A DNA stretch of 64,000 nucleotides from Campanula takesimana (taxonomy: Eukaryota > Streptophyta > Magnoliopsida > Asterales > Campanulaceae), in NCBI GenBank assembly GCA_026119855.1, contig JAOWBW010000038.1, positions 1,849,824 to 1,913,823 of the forward strand. Direction: 5' to 3'. The stretch's first letter is position 1. Every line of letters begins with the position of its first letter. The translations under genes were made by a program, and so were the position numbers. Below are positions 23,721 to 33,056 of this stretch, in pieces. The notes below the pieces were generated by a model, which worked only from the letters and a program-made list of their open reading frames with translations, was not told the origin of the DNA and searched no databases.

Positions 23721-24628
23721 TGTATGGTAATAAACTTGAAAGAGTCTTGATGTGTATATGCAAATCTTGCATATATTTACTTGATAGAATGTGGCTTCTT
23801 GATTGATTGGTACATGACATGAATAACCAAAGAATTGGGTTATGAAACTAGTTAGAGAATGATTAACTCTACTGTATACCTGAACTTGATACATGTATAT
23901 TGGAAGTGCTATGAATAAGCACTAAAGTACTAGTGATTGGTTTTAATCGTGTATATACTCAATGAAGTATATAAAGAATAAAGAATAATTACAGAACACA
24001 ATATGTGTTAAAAAATGTATTCGATTATTAACGATACATATACGTGAAGTATGACCGTGTCTAGGTACAATGTGACCTATTCTACTACGGGTTTAGAGTC
24101 TAAGGTGTTGGGCTCTACTTGATAGTAAGGGTATAGTGATAGACACTTTAATGTGTTAAACGTGATATAAATATGTACGTGCAAACTTGGCATGTGACTA
24201 AATGATATACCCTACTACGTGATTGAGGTCTGTTATTAATAGACCCTAACTTGGATTGATCGTGTTATATGGACACTTACGTGCCATAGTTGAACTTGAT
24301 TGGTATTCGCAATAATTGAGTACGTGTACTTATATTCTCGTGAGCACATGATACATGATTACATGGTGCATAAAGAGTAGTCCACTAATAAGGGACTGAG
24401 TTCTGTTCTGTAGTTCAAGTAAACATCTACTTGTGCATTCTTGGTGAGTCCAGCTGGTTCTCCTTGCTTGTTCGAAAATATATAGGTTCACGCTTGTCGC
24501 GAGAGCTGGGGTTTAAGTGACAATCGGGTCCCTATGTATTTCCGCCTGACCCATTACTACCGGCCATAGTAAGGGCATAGCTTCACTGGTTAGAGCAATA
24601 AGCCTGACCTAAGTGAATGCGACTGTCT

Positions 24629-24774
24629 TGTTCACCACGTGGATCTTGTTCTTGCGGATGACACTGGTTACCAGGTCTTCTTATATACTGTACTCCTGTC
24701 CTGTTCACCACGTGGATCTTGTTGTTGTGGATGACACTGGTTACCAGGTCTTCTTATATACTGCACAGCAGTCT
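24629..24774. repeat. 73 bp tandem duplication in the LTR
   Basis: Two adjacent copies starting TGTTCACCACGTGGATC at 24629 and 24702, each running through CTTCTTATATACTG. A few substitutions separate them. Confidence 0.85.
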
Positions 24775-25531
24775 CTTGTTCCTGTTCTTGGTTGTCCTCA
24801 GCTAGAAAAGCATCGACAACAAATGGTATTCTTGGGAGAAATAAGGAAGGATTCAGGTACAATGCGTGATAGGCCTATGTGCATCTTGGTGAGCTGGTTT
24901 AGCCTCTCACTCTACATGACTACTTGTTACCTGAACCTTTCTTGAGCTTGATTACTTGTTGAGTTGGCTTAGCCTCTCCTATACTTGTTACTTGATGATA
25001 CTTGATATATGATTACTTGAGTATCTACTTGTATTGCATGATAACATGACATATAGTTGCATGTTAATAGCTTACTGAGATTTATCTCACCCTTTATTTG
25101 TTTAATTGTTTCCCCCCCCCCCCAGGAAAGCAGGGGATAGTACGCAGTGAGGCTCGACTTAGATGGGAACTTACTCAGCAGGATATTCTTGTTCGAAGTT
25201 AGAGTCCTTTTATATTTTGGTAAGGACGATCTTGTATGAGTTAATAAACTCTGGGCTTGTATTGGGGTAGTATTTGTTGTCCCTAGACAGTTCTTGTTTC
25301 TAGCTTATTTGCTAGGCATGTCTTCCGTTGTATGTAACCATTTTGGTTTTAATTTTTTTTGTCTAGAACTCGTGTGAGCTATCTTAGCTCCATACTCTTG
25401 AGTATACATATCATGTCAGTTTTGTTTTTAACAGGTATTGTTCCTGTTTCCCGTTAGTTTCTTATTTCTTGTTAGTTACGCGCACCAGGTTCGAGGTTCT
25501 ATTAGGGAATCCCGGGACTTGGGGCGTGTCA

Positions 25532-26523
25532 AATAGCACCCCAAATCTAAACATAAAAGCACACTTATATAATTCAAGCCCAAACCAATACAGAAATTTG
25601 AAACTCTAATTTAAACCTCCATACTAAAAATCTAGTAGAAAGGGTTGAGCTAGGAACCTAAAGCGTTTCATTATGATAGAGATGATTCATTTCTTTTATT
25701 CATTTATGTATTACTTTATGAATGTGAAAAATACGTTCAAGAGTACTCTCTTTTATCTATTTTATAAACTTTAGTTAGTCCTAATAAAATTATTTATTTT
25801 CAAAATTCACAATAAATTTCATAACAGTCAAATTTATAGTTTACAAAGTACCTAGAACAATCTATACACATAAAAAGAAAATAATTTTTAAATTAAACTT
25901 TGAAGTGATAATTTCTCAGTGAAAATAGATAATTACTTTAGAAAACATACTTTGATTAGAGTCGTGAGAAACCCGGGCAATCTTATGCTTATTTGAGATT
26001 AAAGAAGATTGTGTGCTCTCAATAATTGTCAATATCTGAAAATGTATATATCTAATTTCTATATTGATATATTCATGAGTTCCTTCCACTTAAAAACACA
26101 AATGTTTTGAGATTGAAACTGATCTCTTATAATAAATGTTTATATACCATCTCCTTAGGTAATTATTGCTTTATTGCACTTAGTTTGAAACATATTCCAT
26201 GAGTGATATGTACAATGCAGTGAAGTTAATGTCAGTATAGTTATTTAAAGTAGTTGCTTTAATATAAATTAAAAACATACTCTCAAAAGTTGTTTGGAAT
26301 CCTCATACGTTTTTTTTTTCCTTTTTCAAAAAAAAAACAAAAAACAATGCACATAGTAGGAGGACATAGAATGGCATGCTATTGGTTATAGTTATGGGAC
26401 GGAGGAGAATATTTTTCAAATATAACTAATAATTTGTTATTGAATGTAAGTTATGGAATGTGAAATAGTAGAAGATGAAATGGATAAGACGTAAAGGTGA
26501 AATGTGATAGAAATTTATTCTTA
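25532..26523. other. Helitron interior, 5' part
   Basis: AT-rich, no domain-bearing frame. It begins with the AATAG duplication of the LTR element. A lone MITE-like end GGGACGGAGGAG lies near 26397. Confidence 0.45.
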
Positions 26524-26763
26524 CTCCTTTCGTCCCAGACTAAGGTTCTTACTTTCTTTTATGGTTTGTCCCAGACTAAGGTTCTGAGTTGCTTTGTTAC
26601 CTAAAATGGATAATGGGACTCACTTGTCATTCTCACAACAAAAACTTTCTACCCACTTTCTCTCTCCTACTTTCTCATACTTTACTTTTCATACTCACAA
26701 CATTTACTTTTTCTTAATCTCCGTGTAAAGTCAAACTAAGAACCTTAGTCCGGGACGGAGAGA
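26524..26763. mobile_element. Stowaway-type MITE, 'taaggttctta' family
   Basis: CTCCTTTCGTCCCAGACTAAGGTTC after TA; the right end reads GAACCTTAGTCCGGGACGG. Same family as 1372 and 1634, inserted in the Helitron. Confidence 0.8.
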
Positions 26764-27179
26764 ATATTTATTATATATGTGTTTCTCTCCAAATATCTTA
26801 ACTAACCACACTGAAAAAAATAAAAAAAGTAAATCGTAAAAAATATAAAACATAACCTATTTTCCCGTAACTCTCTTCCTATCACGTTTTTATACTTGAA
26901 TTGGTGATTAGAGTGATTGTAGGAGTGGTTATATGAGTTGTTTTTTTTTCTTTTTTTTTTTAGCCAATTTTTTTTTCTTGAAAGAAGTGGTTATATGAGT
27001 TTTAAAGAGATAAAAAGGAAAATACGTAGGGCATTAAAGAATATGAGAGAGAGAGAGAGAGTACTTTGATGAATTTTATAGAAATTAGTACTTGTTATAA
27101 TTGCTTTAAATATAGATAGCATATTCATGATGTAACTGACTCAATTAATAATTTTACATTGATGACATTGCAATGAATA

Positions 27180-27288
27180 ACATTAAAATTAGTATTTCTA
27201 GAATTCATCATTTTGGCGGGAAAAAAATGAAATTTGGCGGGAAACTCTTAAGTCAACACAAGTCAACACTATCCTCTTTTTATATAGA
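27180..27288 (-). other. Helitron 5' terminal region
   Basis: Minus strand: TCTATATAAAAAGAGGATAG, then two GTTGACTT-type repeats and two CCCGCCAAA motifs. This pattern is familiar from 5' ends of plant Helitrons; the base before TC is A, as expected. Confidence 0.7.
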
Positions 27289-27849
27289 TATAAATAAATT
27301 TTAAGCAATAGTTAAGGTTGCATTTAATTATACATTGCAATGAAAATTTAAAAATTGTTATTGATAATATTTATAAGGGTTAATGACAATTTAGGGCCTG
27401 AACTCCAGGGGGTGCGTCTAAAAGGGGCCTCGGTTTTTTTTCTCGCTAGATCAGGGCTCAATATCTAAATTTTTCGGCAGTTAAGGGCTTTTTGACGGAA
27501 ATCGTTAGAAAAGTCAGTTAAGTGCCATGTGCATGGTATGTGATCGACTAAATGGATGGATTTGTAACGATATTAGTTAGTAAGGATTTTAGTGAATTTT
27601 TTGAAACTCAAAAGGTTTAAAAATGAAATAAATATTTTTTCTAAAAAAATAATCTTTTTTCTAAATAATCAAGTATATAATAAAATAAGTAATTATCATA
27701 TATAAAAAAATTATTAAAAAAAATCAAAATTATTAAACAAATAAATCTAATAGCTATATTAAATATAAAAGGATTTAGATTAGTTTCTAAATAATAAATT
27801 TAAAATAAAGAAAATTATAAATAAATTTAAATTTTATTCTATGAACATA

Positions 27850-28123
27850 CTCCATCCGTCCCACTCGAAATATGACGTTTTGCCATTTTGGGTGTCCCAC
27901 TCGAAATAGGACATCCCAAAATAGAAATCTTTTATTATTTTTTTATTAGTAGGACCCACTTATCATACACACAACAATTTTTCATTTATTATTCTCCACC
28001 CACTTTCTCTCTCCTTCATACTCACAACGCCTACTTTTCAAACAACTTTTAATAATAAAAGATTATTATTCCTTAATCCCCGTGTCGGGACCAAAAATCC
28101 TATTTCGGATGGGACGGAGGGAG
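27850..28123. mobile_element. Stowaway-type MITE, 'cgaaataggacgt' family
   Basis: CTCCATCCGTCCCACTCGAA end and the inverse GGATGGGACGGAGGGAG, with TA on both sides. Nested inside the Mutator-like element. Same family as 53415-53680. Confidence 0.85.
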
Positions 28124-28183
28124 TAATAAATTACTTTTTACATTAACCAAATTTAAAACAATATAAAGTAATTATCACTATTT

Positions 28184-28186
<3 letters not shown>

Positions 28187-28228
<42 letters not shown>
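28187..28228. repeat. (TA)n microsatellite
   Basis: About 20 TA units inside the Mutator-like element. Confidence 0.95.
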
Positions 28229-28232
<4 letters not shown>

Positions 28233-28289
28233 TCCCATAAAATTTCATCTTTATGGGGGAAAAAAAAGAAAAAAAAAGAAAAAAAAAAA

Positions 28290-28870
28290 ACCAGATTCGA
28301 TTTCCACCAGTCCGCCACCCATCACTCCGTCAGCAAACACCACCACTAGTCCGACGCAAGACCACCACCACAGCCAACAACATCCAAATTCGATTTCCAC
28401 ATCTAAAATCAAGAAACTCAGATTCTGTCCGACACCCATTTTCACATCAAAATCAAGAAACTCGGATTCATTATACTGAGTTGGTGGTGTGAGGAGGCCG
28501 GAACTGGCCTTCAGATTTGCCGCAACTGGCCTCCGTCTAGCCGGCAGTCCCCTTTCACCGCCGTCGTTCGCCGGCGACATTCCGACGAGAAAGCGAACAC
28601 CACAAGGGGAGCCCTGATTCGAGCAGTCAAAAACACCATGAACAACACGGAATTCCGGCAGCCTTTTCCGTATCTCATGCCGCCGGAGATCACCGCTGGT
28701 TGCCACAGATCATCGCCTGAGTAAGGGGAGGGGGCGCCTGAGTAAGGGGAGGGGACGCCGGAGGAGAGGAGGGGAGGGGAAAATTTCGCCGGGGTGAGGA
28801 GAGGAAGAAGATGCGTTGGAATGAGAGAGAGAGGAAGAAGATGCGTTAAAGGGGGAGAGGAGGGGTAGGG
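28290..28870. other. GC-rich, probably captured segment in the Mutator-like element
   Basis: Much richer in G+C than both flanks, with CCGCC and GCCGG-type codons. The minus strand has a frame of 151 residues (28251-28706) starting MATSGDLRRHEIRKRLPEF; the plus strand has shorter frames. I recognise no family. GC content and placement between the TIRs suggest captured exon or 5' UTR sequence. Whether it is expressed cannot be told. Confidence 0.45.
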
Positions 28871-29142
28871 TTTTGTTTTGTTTTGGATTTAACCCTTCAA
28901 ATTTTAAAATTTACAGTTTGACCATTTTTGACAAATTTTCATTACAAATCCATCCATTTAGTCGATCACGTGCCATGCACATGGCACTTAACTGACTTTT
29001 CTAACGATTTTTGTCAAAAAGCCCTTAACTGCCGAAAAAATTAGATATTGAGCCTTGATCTAGCGAGAGAAAAAAACCGAGGCCCCTTTTAGACGCACCC
29101 CCTGGAGTTCAGGCCCTAAATTGTCATTAACCCTATTTATAA

Positions 29143-29395
29143 TGATATATTAATATAAAGCCTTCTGGATATGATTTTGATAGCAAAACCTTTGAAATTG
29201 ATAGCCATAACCTTTGAAAGTGATAGCCAGAACTTTGAAAGTGATAGCCAGAAGGATTCTTTGGTTCTGGATATTAATATAAAGCATTCTGGATATGAGA
29301 TTGATAGTCAGAACTTTTGAAAGTGATAGTCAGAAGGGTCCTGGATATCAGTATAAAGTCTTCTGGATATCAATATAAAGTCTTCTGGAGGTTTT
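29143..29395. repeat. Degenerate tandem repeats
   Basis: Alternating units TTGAAAGTGATAGCCAGAA and TTCTGGATATNAATATAAAG, several copies each, with substitutions. Non-coding. Confidence 0.65.
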
Positions 29396-29436
29396 GAAAA
29401 ACACGTTTTTCCTAACCATTAGGAAAAACGCGTTTT
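29396..29436. repeat. Imperfect hairpin AAAACACGTTTTTCC type
   Basis: Arms GAAAAACACGTTTTTCCTAA (29396-29415) and TTAGGAAAAACGCGTTTT (29419-29436) pair with one mismatch around a very short loop. Similar sequence occurs at 41045 and 47556. Confidence 0.7.
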
Positions 29437-29440
29437 ACAT

Positions 29441-30207
29441 GAGACCAACCCAAGACAAAATGCATGTAACCTTCTTTTCTTAATTTGCAAGCATTACACA
29501 ATACTCAAATGCCTTACCGCGAATTCTCTCCCGCATCCCCGCTACTTTTATTGTTTCAAATAAAATAGTTGACCATGATAGAGCTAGTTGGCAAAACAAT
29601 CATAGCCATTACATGTACGAAATATTCAAATTTCAAAGTTGAGTTGGCTCTTGCAATTGGAATAATCTTTTCATTCTACGAAATAATATGCATATAATAT
29701 GATCATGGGGATGTGTTGCACTTATACACCATCTATTTCAGAAAGATAGTTTTTTTTTTTTTTTTTTTTTTTTTTTGTTACTACGAAAGAACTTTGTGTA
29801 ATAATTAATGCTACTTTTAATTATTTTAATGTGAATCTAGAAATTGATATTGATAGTATTTATAATGGTGTATCAATAACGATTTTTTAGTTTTTATTAG
29901 AGTAATTAAATGCTGTTTTAGTTATTCTTCAAAGTTTTTTTTAATAGTAATGACGAAAAAAATTATATTTATGAGACGAGAGAAAGGGAGTATAATTTAT
30001 GCTATCGGGATTGCATAATACTTTGATCCAATTAAGGTGGTCCATTTCATCAAGCGTGATGATGGTCAAACAAGCATACCTCGAAGATTGTGCAGTCAAA
30101 GTGATTCTATTGGGGCTAAATTCTTGTCTTATAAACGTAGGACCCAATCATGTGTTTCCTTGAATGGTAATGATGCAATCATATGGAGTCGAAAACCAAC
30201 TTGTACC
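29441..30207. other. AT-rich, nothing recognised
   Basis: Contains a poly-T run (about 29750-29776). No domain-bearing frame on either strand. Confidence 0.4.
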
Positions 30208-31030
30208 TAAGGGCATCTCGGAAGAGTTAAGAAAGAGTTAAGCAAATGTATCAAAATCAAATTTTGATACCTTTGAAACACTATTTATAAGGTACTAATT
30301 TTTCATTTCCAATGGTAGGTATCAAAAGTAAAATTTAATATTTATGTATTTAATTTATATATTATTAATTTATTTTGCATTTAAAATATTTTAACTAATT
30401 AATGTTTATAATAATAAAATATTAATAATTTTAAATAATAATTAGAAGTTTTAAAATTAAACAATTATTTAACTTGCATAAAAATAAATAATTTATTTTG
30501 ACATTTCGCATATAAAAGGTTTTAAGTGTTTAAAACAAAAACAAATCAAAAGTGTCATGGGTGCAGCAACGAGTAAACTACCAAAATGACATGCGTACTA
30601 ACAACTTTTTACATACTCCCCCGTCCCATAACAATGGGCACACTTTGACTTTTTTGGTCAATTAGGTCAAGCTTTGACCATAATTTTATGAATATTTAGA
30701 TATCTCTAGACAATTCTAAAAATTGTTAATGATAGTATTTCTAATAGTGAAACAATAACAATTTTTAGAATTTCATAGAAATATTTAGATATTCATAAAA
30801 TGATGGTCAAAGATTGACTCAGTTGACCAAAAAAGTCAAACTGTGCCCATTGTTATGGGACGGAGGGAGTATTTACATGCGTATTAATGAAACAACCGAC
30901 CTAACCCGCGTACTATATACAAAATAGCAGAAATAACCAAAACCGTTACAAAAGTTAATAAAATTTAATGAGCGTTAGTTTTCTAACAAATATTACGATC
31001 ATAATTTTCAAATTGACCCCATAACTACAA
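30208..31030 (+). repeat. Left arm of a long inverted repeat pair
   Basis: Starts TAAGGGCATCTCGG and continues through ATCAAAATCAAATTTTGATA and GAGTAAACTACCAAAAT. The reverse complement of much of it lies at 39895-40290. Without the MITE at 30616-30869 the arm is about 570 bp. The outer end resembles the AGAGCAACTCCAATGG ends common on plant DNA transposons, so the pair may be termini of one large element; no target duplication could be fixed. Confidence 0.6.
30616..30869. mobile_element. Foldback Stowaway-type MITE
   Basis: Nearly its whole 254 bp is one hairpin: CTCCCCCGTCCCATAACAAT at the left pairs with ATTGTTATGGGACGGAGGGAG at the right, and pairing continues through AAAAAAGTCAAA-type and GACCATAATTTTATGAA-type sequence. 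TA flanks. The right arm at 39895-40290 lacks it and shows the intact site TTTTTACATATTTACATG. Confidence 0.92.
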
Positions 31031-31284
31031 CTCCTTTTTATTTTTTAACAGTTAACTACAAATTTTAATAATTACTTTTTAGACTTTTTTATTTACATTT
31101 TATTTCAATAAATTCTAATAAAAACAATATTTAATATTTTCACAATAAAAAGCAATATTTAAATAAAAATAAAAGATTATTCTATTTCTTAATAATTAGA
31201 TCCAAAATATGTTTAAAAAAAAAAACAAATAAAAAAAGTGATTTGCTCACAAAATAATATTGAAATTTGCTTTAAAAAATAGTA

Positions 31285-31470
31285 CTCCCTCCGTCTCAAT
31301 TTAAAGTTCTTAGTTTGACTTTGCACGGAGATTAAGAAAAAATAAATGTTGTGAGTATGAAAAGTAAAGTGGGAGAGAGAAAGTGGGTAGGGAGTTTTTG
31401 TTGTGAGATGACAAGTGGGTCCCACTTTCCATTTTAGGTAATAAAGCAAAGTAAGAACCTTAATATTGGT
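31285..31470. mobile_element. MITE fragment, 'taaggttctta' family, reversed
   Basis: Left end CTCCCTCCGTCTCAATTTAAAG after TA. The right part stops at AAGAACCTTAATATTGG without its terminal GGGACGGAGGGAG, so it is truncated. Confidence 0.7.
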
Positions 31471-32172
31471 TCAACTAGTTATTCAACATCACCACCACAC
31501 TACGCCCACAACCACTGTCTTACCACCAACCCACCATCAAAATCTTAAATACTTTGATTATCCAAACTACACAATATACTAGATTACCTCTAAAACCCAG
31601 ATGAGTATTCAAACAGATATCCCAAATTTCTCACACCCAAAATCAAAGGCTCAAACCTTAGAGAGAATTAGACCCACCACAATGTAAAATCAAAAGAGAA
31701 ATTAAACCCGGATCAACTAAAATTTCTCAATCCTGAATCCAATACAAAGAGAAATATTGTAACCAATATGGATCTAGAGAAAGCGAGAGGGATGCGGTTT
31801 CTTAATTGAGGAGATAGAGAGAGAGAGAGGCTGCACAACACTTGCAATTTTTGTTGCTAGGTGAGAAGAAAACGAGCTGGGGATAAAAGAAAGGAGATGA
31901 AGACTGGTTAGTATGAGGGGTTCCATGGCAGAGGAGTACGATGGTGAAGGGTTGGCGTGGGGAGGAGGCATCGAATGAGTTGTGGCCACTAGAGCTGAGG
32001 GGTGTACAGTGATGGAGACCCGCCCGAGAAGAAGGCTTACAAAGTAGAGTGATGTCGGCGGTTGGAGCAGGGACGTGATACAACGAACGAAATGGTGGGG
32101 AGGGCTGCGGAGAGGAGAAGCAAAAGGAATGGCTGGAGGTGAGTTAGATTAATTTAGTTTTTTTATTTTATA
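31471..32172. other. Unassigned sequence beside a Helitron end
   Basis: The left half is C-rich with CACCACCAC runs; the right half is GA-rich with short minus-strand frames (31774-32083) that look like low-complexity sequence. No domain recognised. It could be a captured 5' UTR. Confidence 0.35.
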
Positions 32173-32285
32173 CTAGTGGGTAACCCGTGGTTTGCACGGG
32201 AAACTAATTTACTATTTTTCGTATTTTTTTATGTTTTTACTTAATAAAGTAACATAATAACTTTTTGTAATATAATAATATTGTA

Positions 32286-32559
32286 CTCCATCCATCCCAA
32301 AGTAAGAGTCATACTTTCTATTTTGGTACGTCCCAGAGTAAGAGTCTCATTCCTAAAATGACAAGGAATCTTTACTATTCATCCCACTCATTCTCTCTTT
32401 TACTTTACTTTTATACTCACAACACCAATCAACTTACTATTCCCTCCCACTCATTCTCTCTCTTACTTTACTTTTACACTCACAACACTTAAATCACTTC
32501 TATAATTTCTTAATCTCCGTGCATTTGAGAGGTATGACTCTTACTCTGGACGGAGGTAG
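32286..32559. mobile_element. Stowaway-type MITE, 'taagagtc' family
   Basis: CTCCATCCATCCCAAAGTAAGAGTC after TA; the right end GACTCTTACTCTGGACGGAGG. Similar ends occur at 37705, 37939 and 38625, all inside this Helitron. Confidence 0.8.
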
Positions 32560-32780
32560 TATATGAATTAAAACGTTTGCTTACAAACTTAGGAAAATTG
32601 GGTTAATTTTCTAATTTTGTGTAATAATTATGATAATTGAAATTTGAATATAAAGATAAATTATTATCCTTATGAAGTAACTTTTAATTGTATAGATAAT
32701 TGACTTGATATTATTAGCTATTATTCAAGAATGATTTTATATATACACATTATGATTAGTAAATATAAAAGTTTATAATG

Positions 32781-33010
32781 TGATAGACAGAAGCATACCT
32801 CGGACTCGTAACCCTAGCTTGCACGTCAAGTATCTCCAGTAGCTAATTATTAGGATTAGATTTATTTAGATTTATTTTCCTTGTTTAAGAGATAGCCTAG
32901 ATCTCTAGTCATTATAGTATTCTCTAGTATAAATAGGGTTACAGCACTATCAATTATACAATGAAGAATTTCTACAATATGTTCTTGTTCTTTATACTAT
33001 CTTCTCTATA
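32781..33010 (+). promoter_or_regulatory. 5' LTR of the copia element with TATA box
   Basis: 230 bp. TATAAATAGGG at 32928-32938 is a good TATA box, so transcription should start around 32960. The two-unit GATTTATTTA repeat near 32865 is one unit shorter in the 3' LTR. Confidence 0.85.
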
Positions 33011-33056
33011 TGGTATCTAGAGCATCAACGATCCAACCCTAATTTTTTTTTCAACC

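Larger units (their letters stand above)
22149..25125 (+). other. Candidate intron within the giant LTR
   Basis: GTAAGTTATTAGC at the start and a pyrimidine run of 12 C ending in AG at 25125, followed by GAAAGCAGGGGATAG. The sequences around both borders align with the proposed intron borders of the LTR at 8514. The 5' LTR keeps the donor (19815) but has lost the acceptor through its deletion. Confidence 0.35.
19366..25531 (+). mobile_element. Non-autonomous Ty3-like LTR element with a giant 3' LTR
   Basis: Flanked by AATAG (19361-19365 and 25532-25536), with TGTAACGCCC...GGCGTGTCA ends, a Met-tRNA primer site and a polypurine tract. The LTRs are 1058 bp and 3832 bp because the 5' copy lacks about 2.77 kb. 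Shared parts are about 99% identical by my count (roughly 11 differences in just over 1 kb). The 1.28 kb interior has only shredded Ty3 coding relics, so it must have moved with enzymes from another element. LTR layout and palindromes tie it to the Tekay-like element at 8514. Confidence 0.92.
21700..25531 (+). repeat. 3' LTR, 3.8 kb
   Basis: Starts TGTAACGCCC and ends GGGGCGTGTCA. Inside are a donor-like AG|GTAAGTTA (22149), a palindrome array (22858-22966), degenerate minisatellites (23440-23720), a 73 bp tandem duplication (24629-24774), a C12 run followed by AG (25112-25125) and a long CT-rich tail. No coding capacity. Confidence 0.9.
7941..27288 (-). mobile_element. Helitron with two nested LTR retrotransposons
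   Basis: Read on the minus strand, the element starts TCTATATAAAAAGAGG at 27288 and ends at CTAG (7941-7944), after a hairpin CGCAC-GA-GTGCG. It sits between A and T, as Helitrons do. CCCGCCAAA-type motifs just inside the 5' end are familiar from plant Helitrons. A PIF1-like helicase lies near the 3' end, as in autonomous copies, but it is broken, and no Rep (HUH) nickase or Walker A exon was found. The 19.3 kb span includes two LTR elements; without them and one MITE about 4 kb remain. Assigning the two ends to one element is an inference from orientation and termini. Confidence 0.7.
27377..29133. mobile_element. Mutator-like element with long TIRs (Pack-MULE type)
   Basis: Terminal inverted repeats of about 191 bp (27377-27567 and 28942-29133), starting GGGTTAATGACAATTTAGGG, flanked by an identical 9 bp duplication TATTTATAA (27368-27376 and 29134-29142), the length made by Mutator transposases. 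No transposase frame exists. The interior holds a MITE, a TA repeat and a GC-rich stretch unlike its surroundings, as expected if host gene sequence was captured. Confidence 0.93.

Noticed and set aside
28251..28706. 151-residue frame called as a host gene
   Set aside because: It lies between Mutator TIRs, reads into a poly-A-derived Phe run, and has no domain; kept only as a possible captured segment.
31774..32083. Minus-strand short proteins near the Helitron end
   Set aside because: Ser/Pro-rich, overlapping in two frames, low complexity and no recognisable family.
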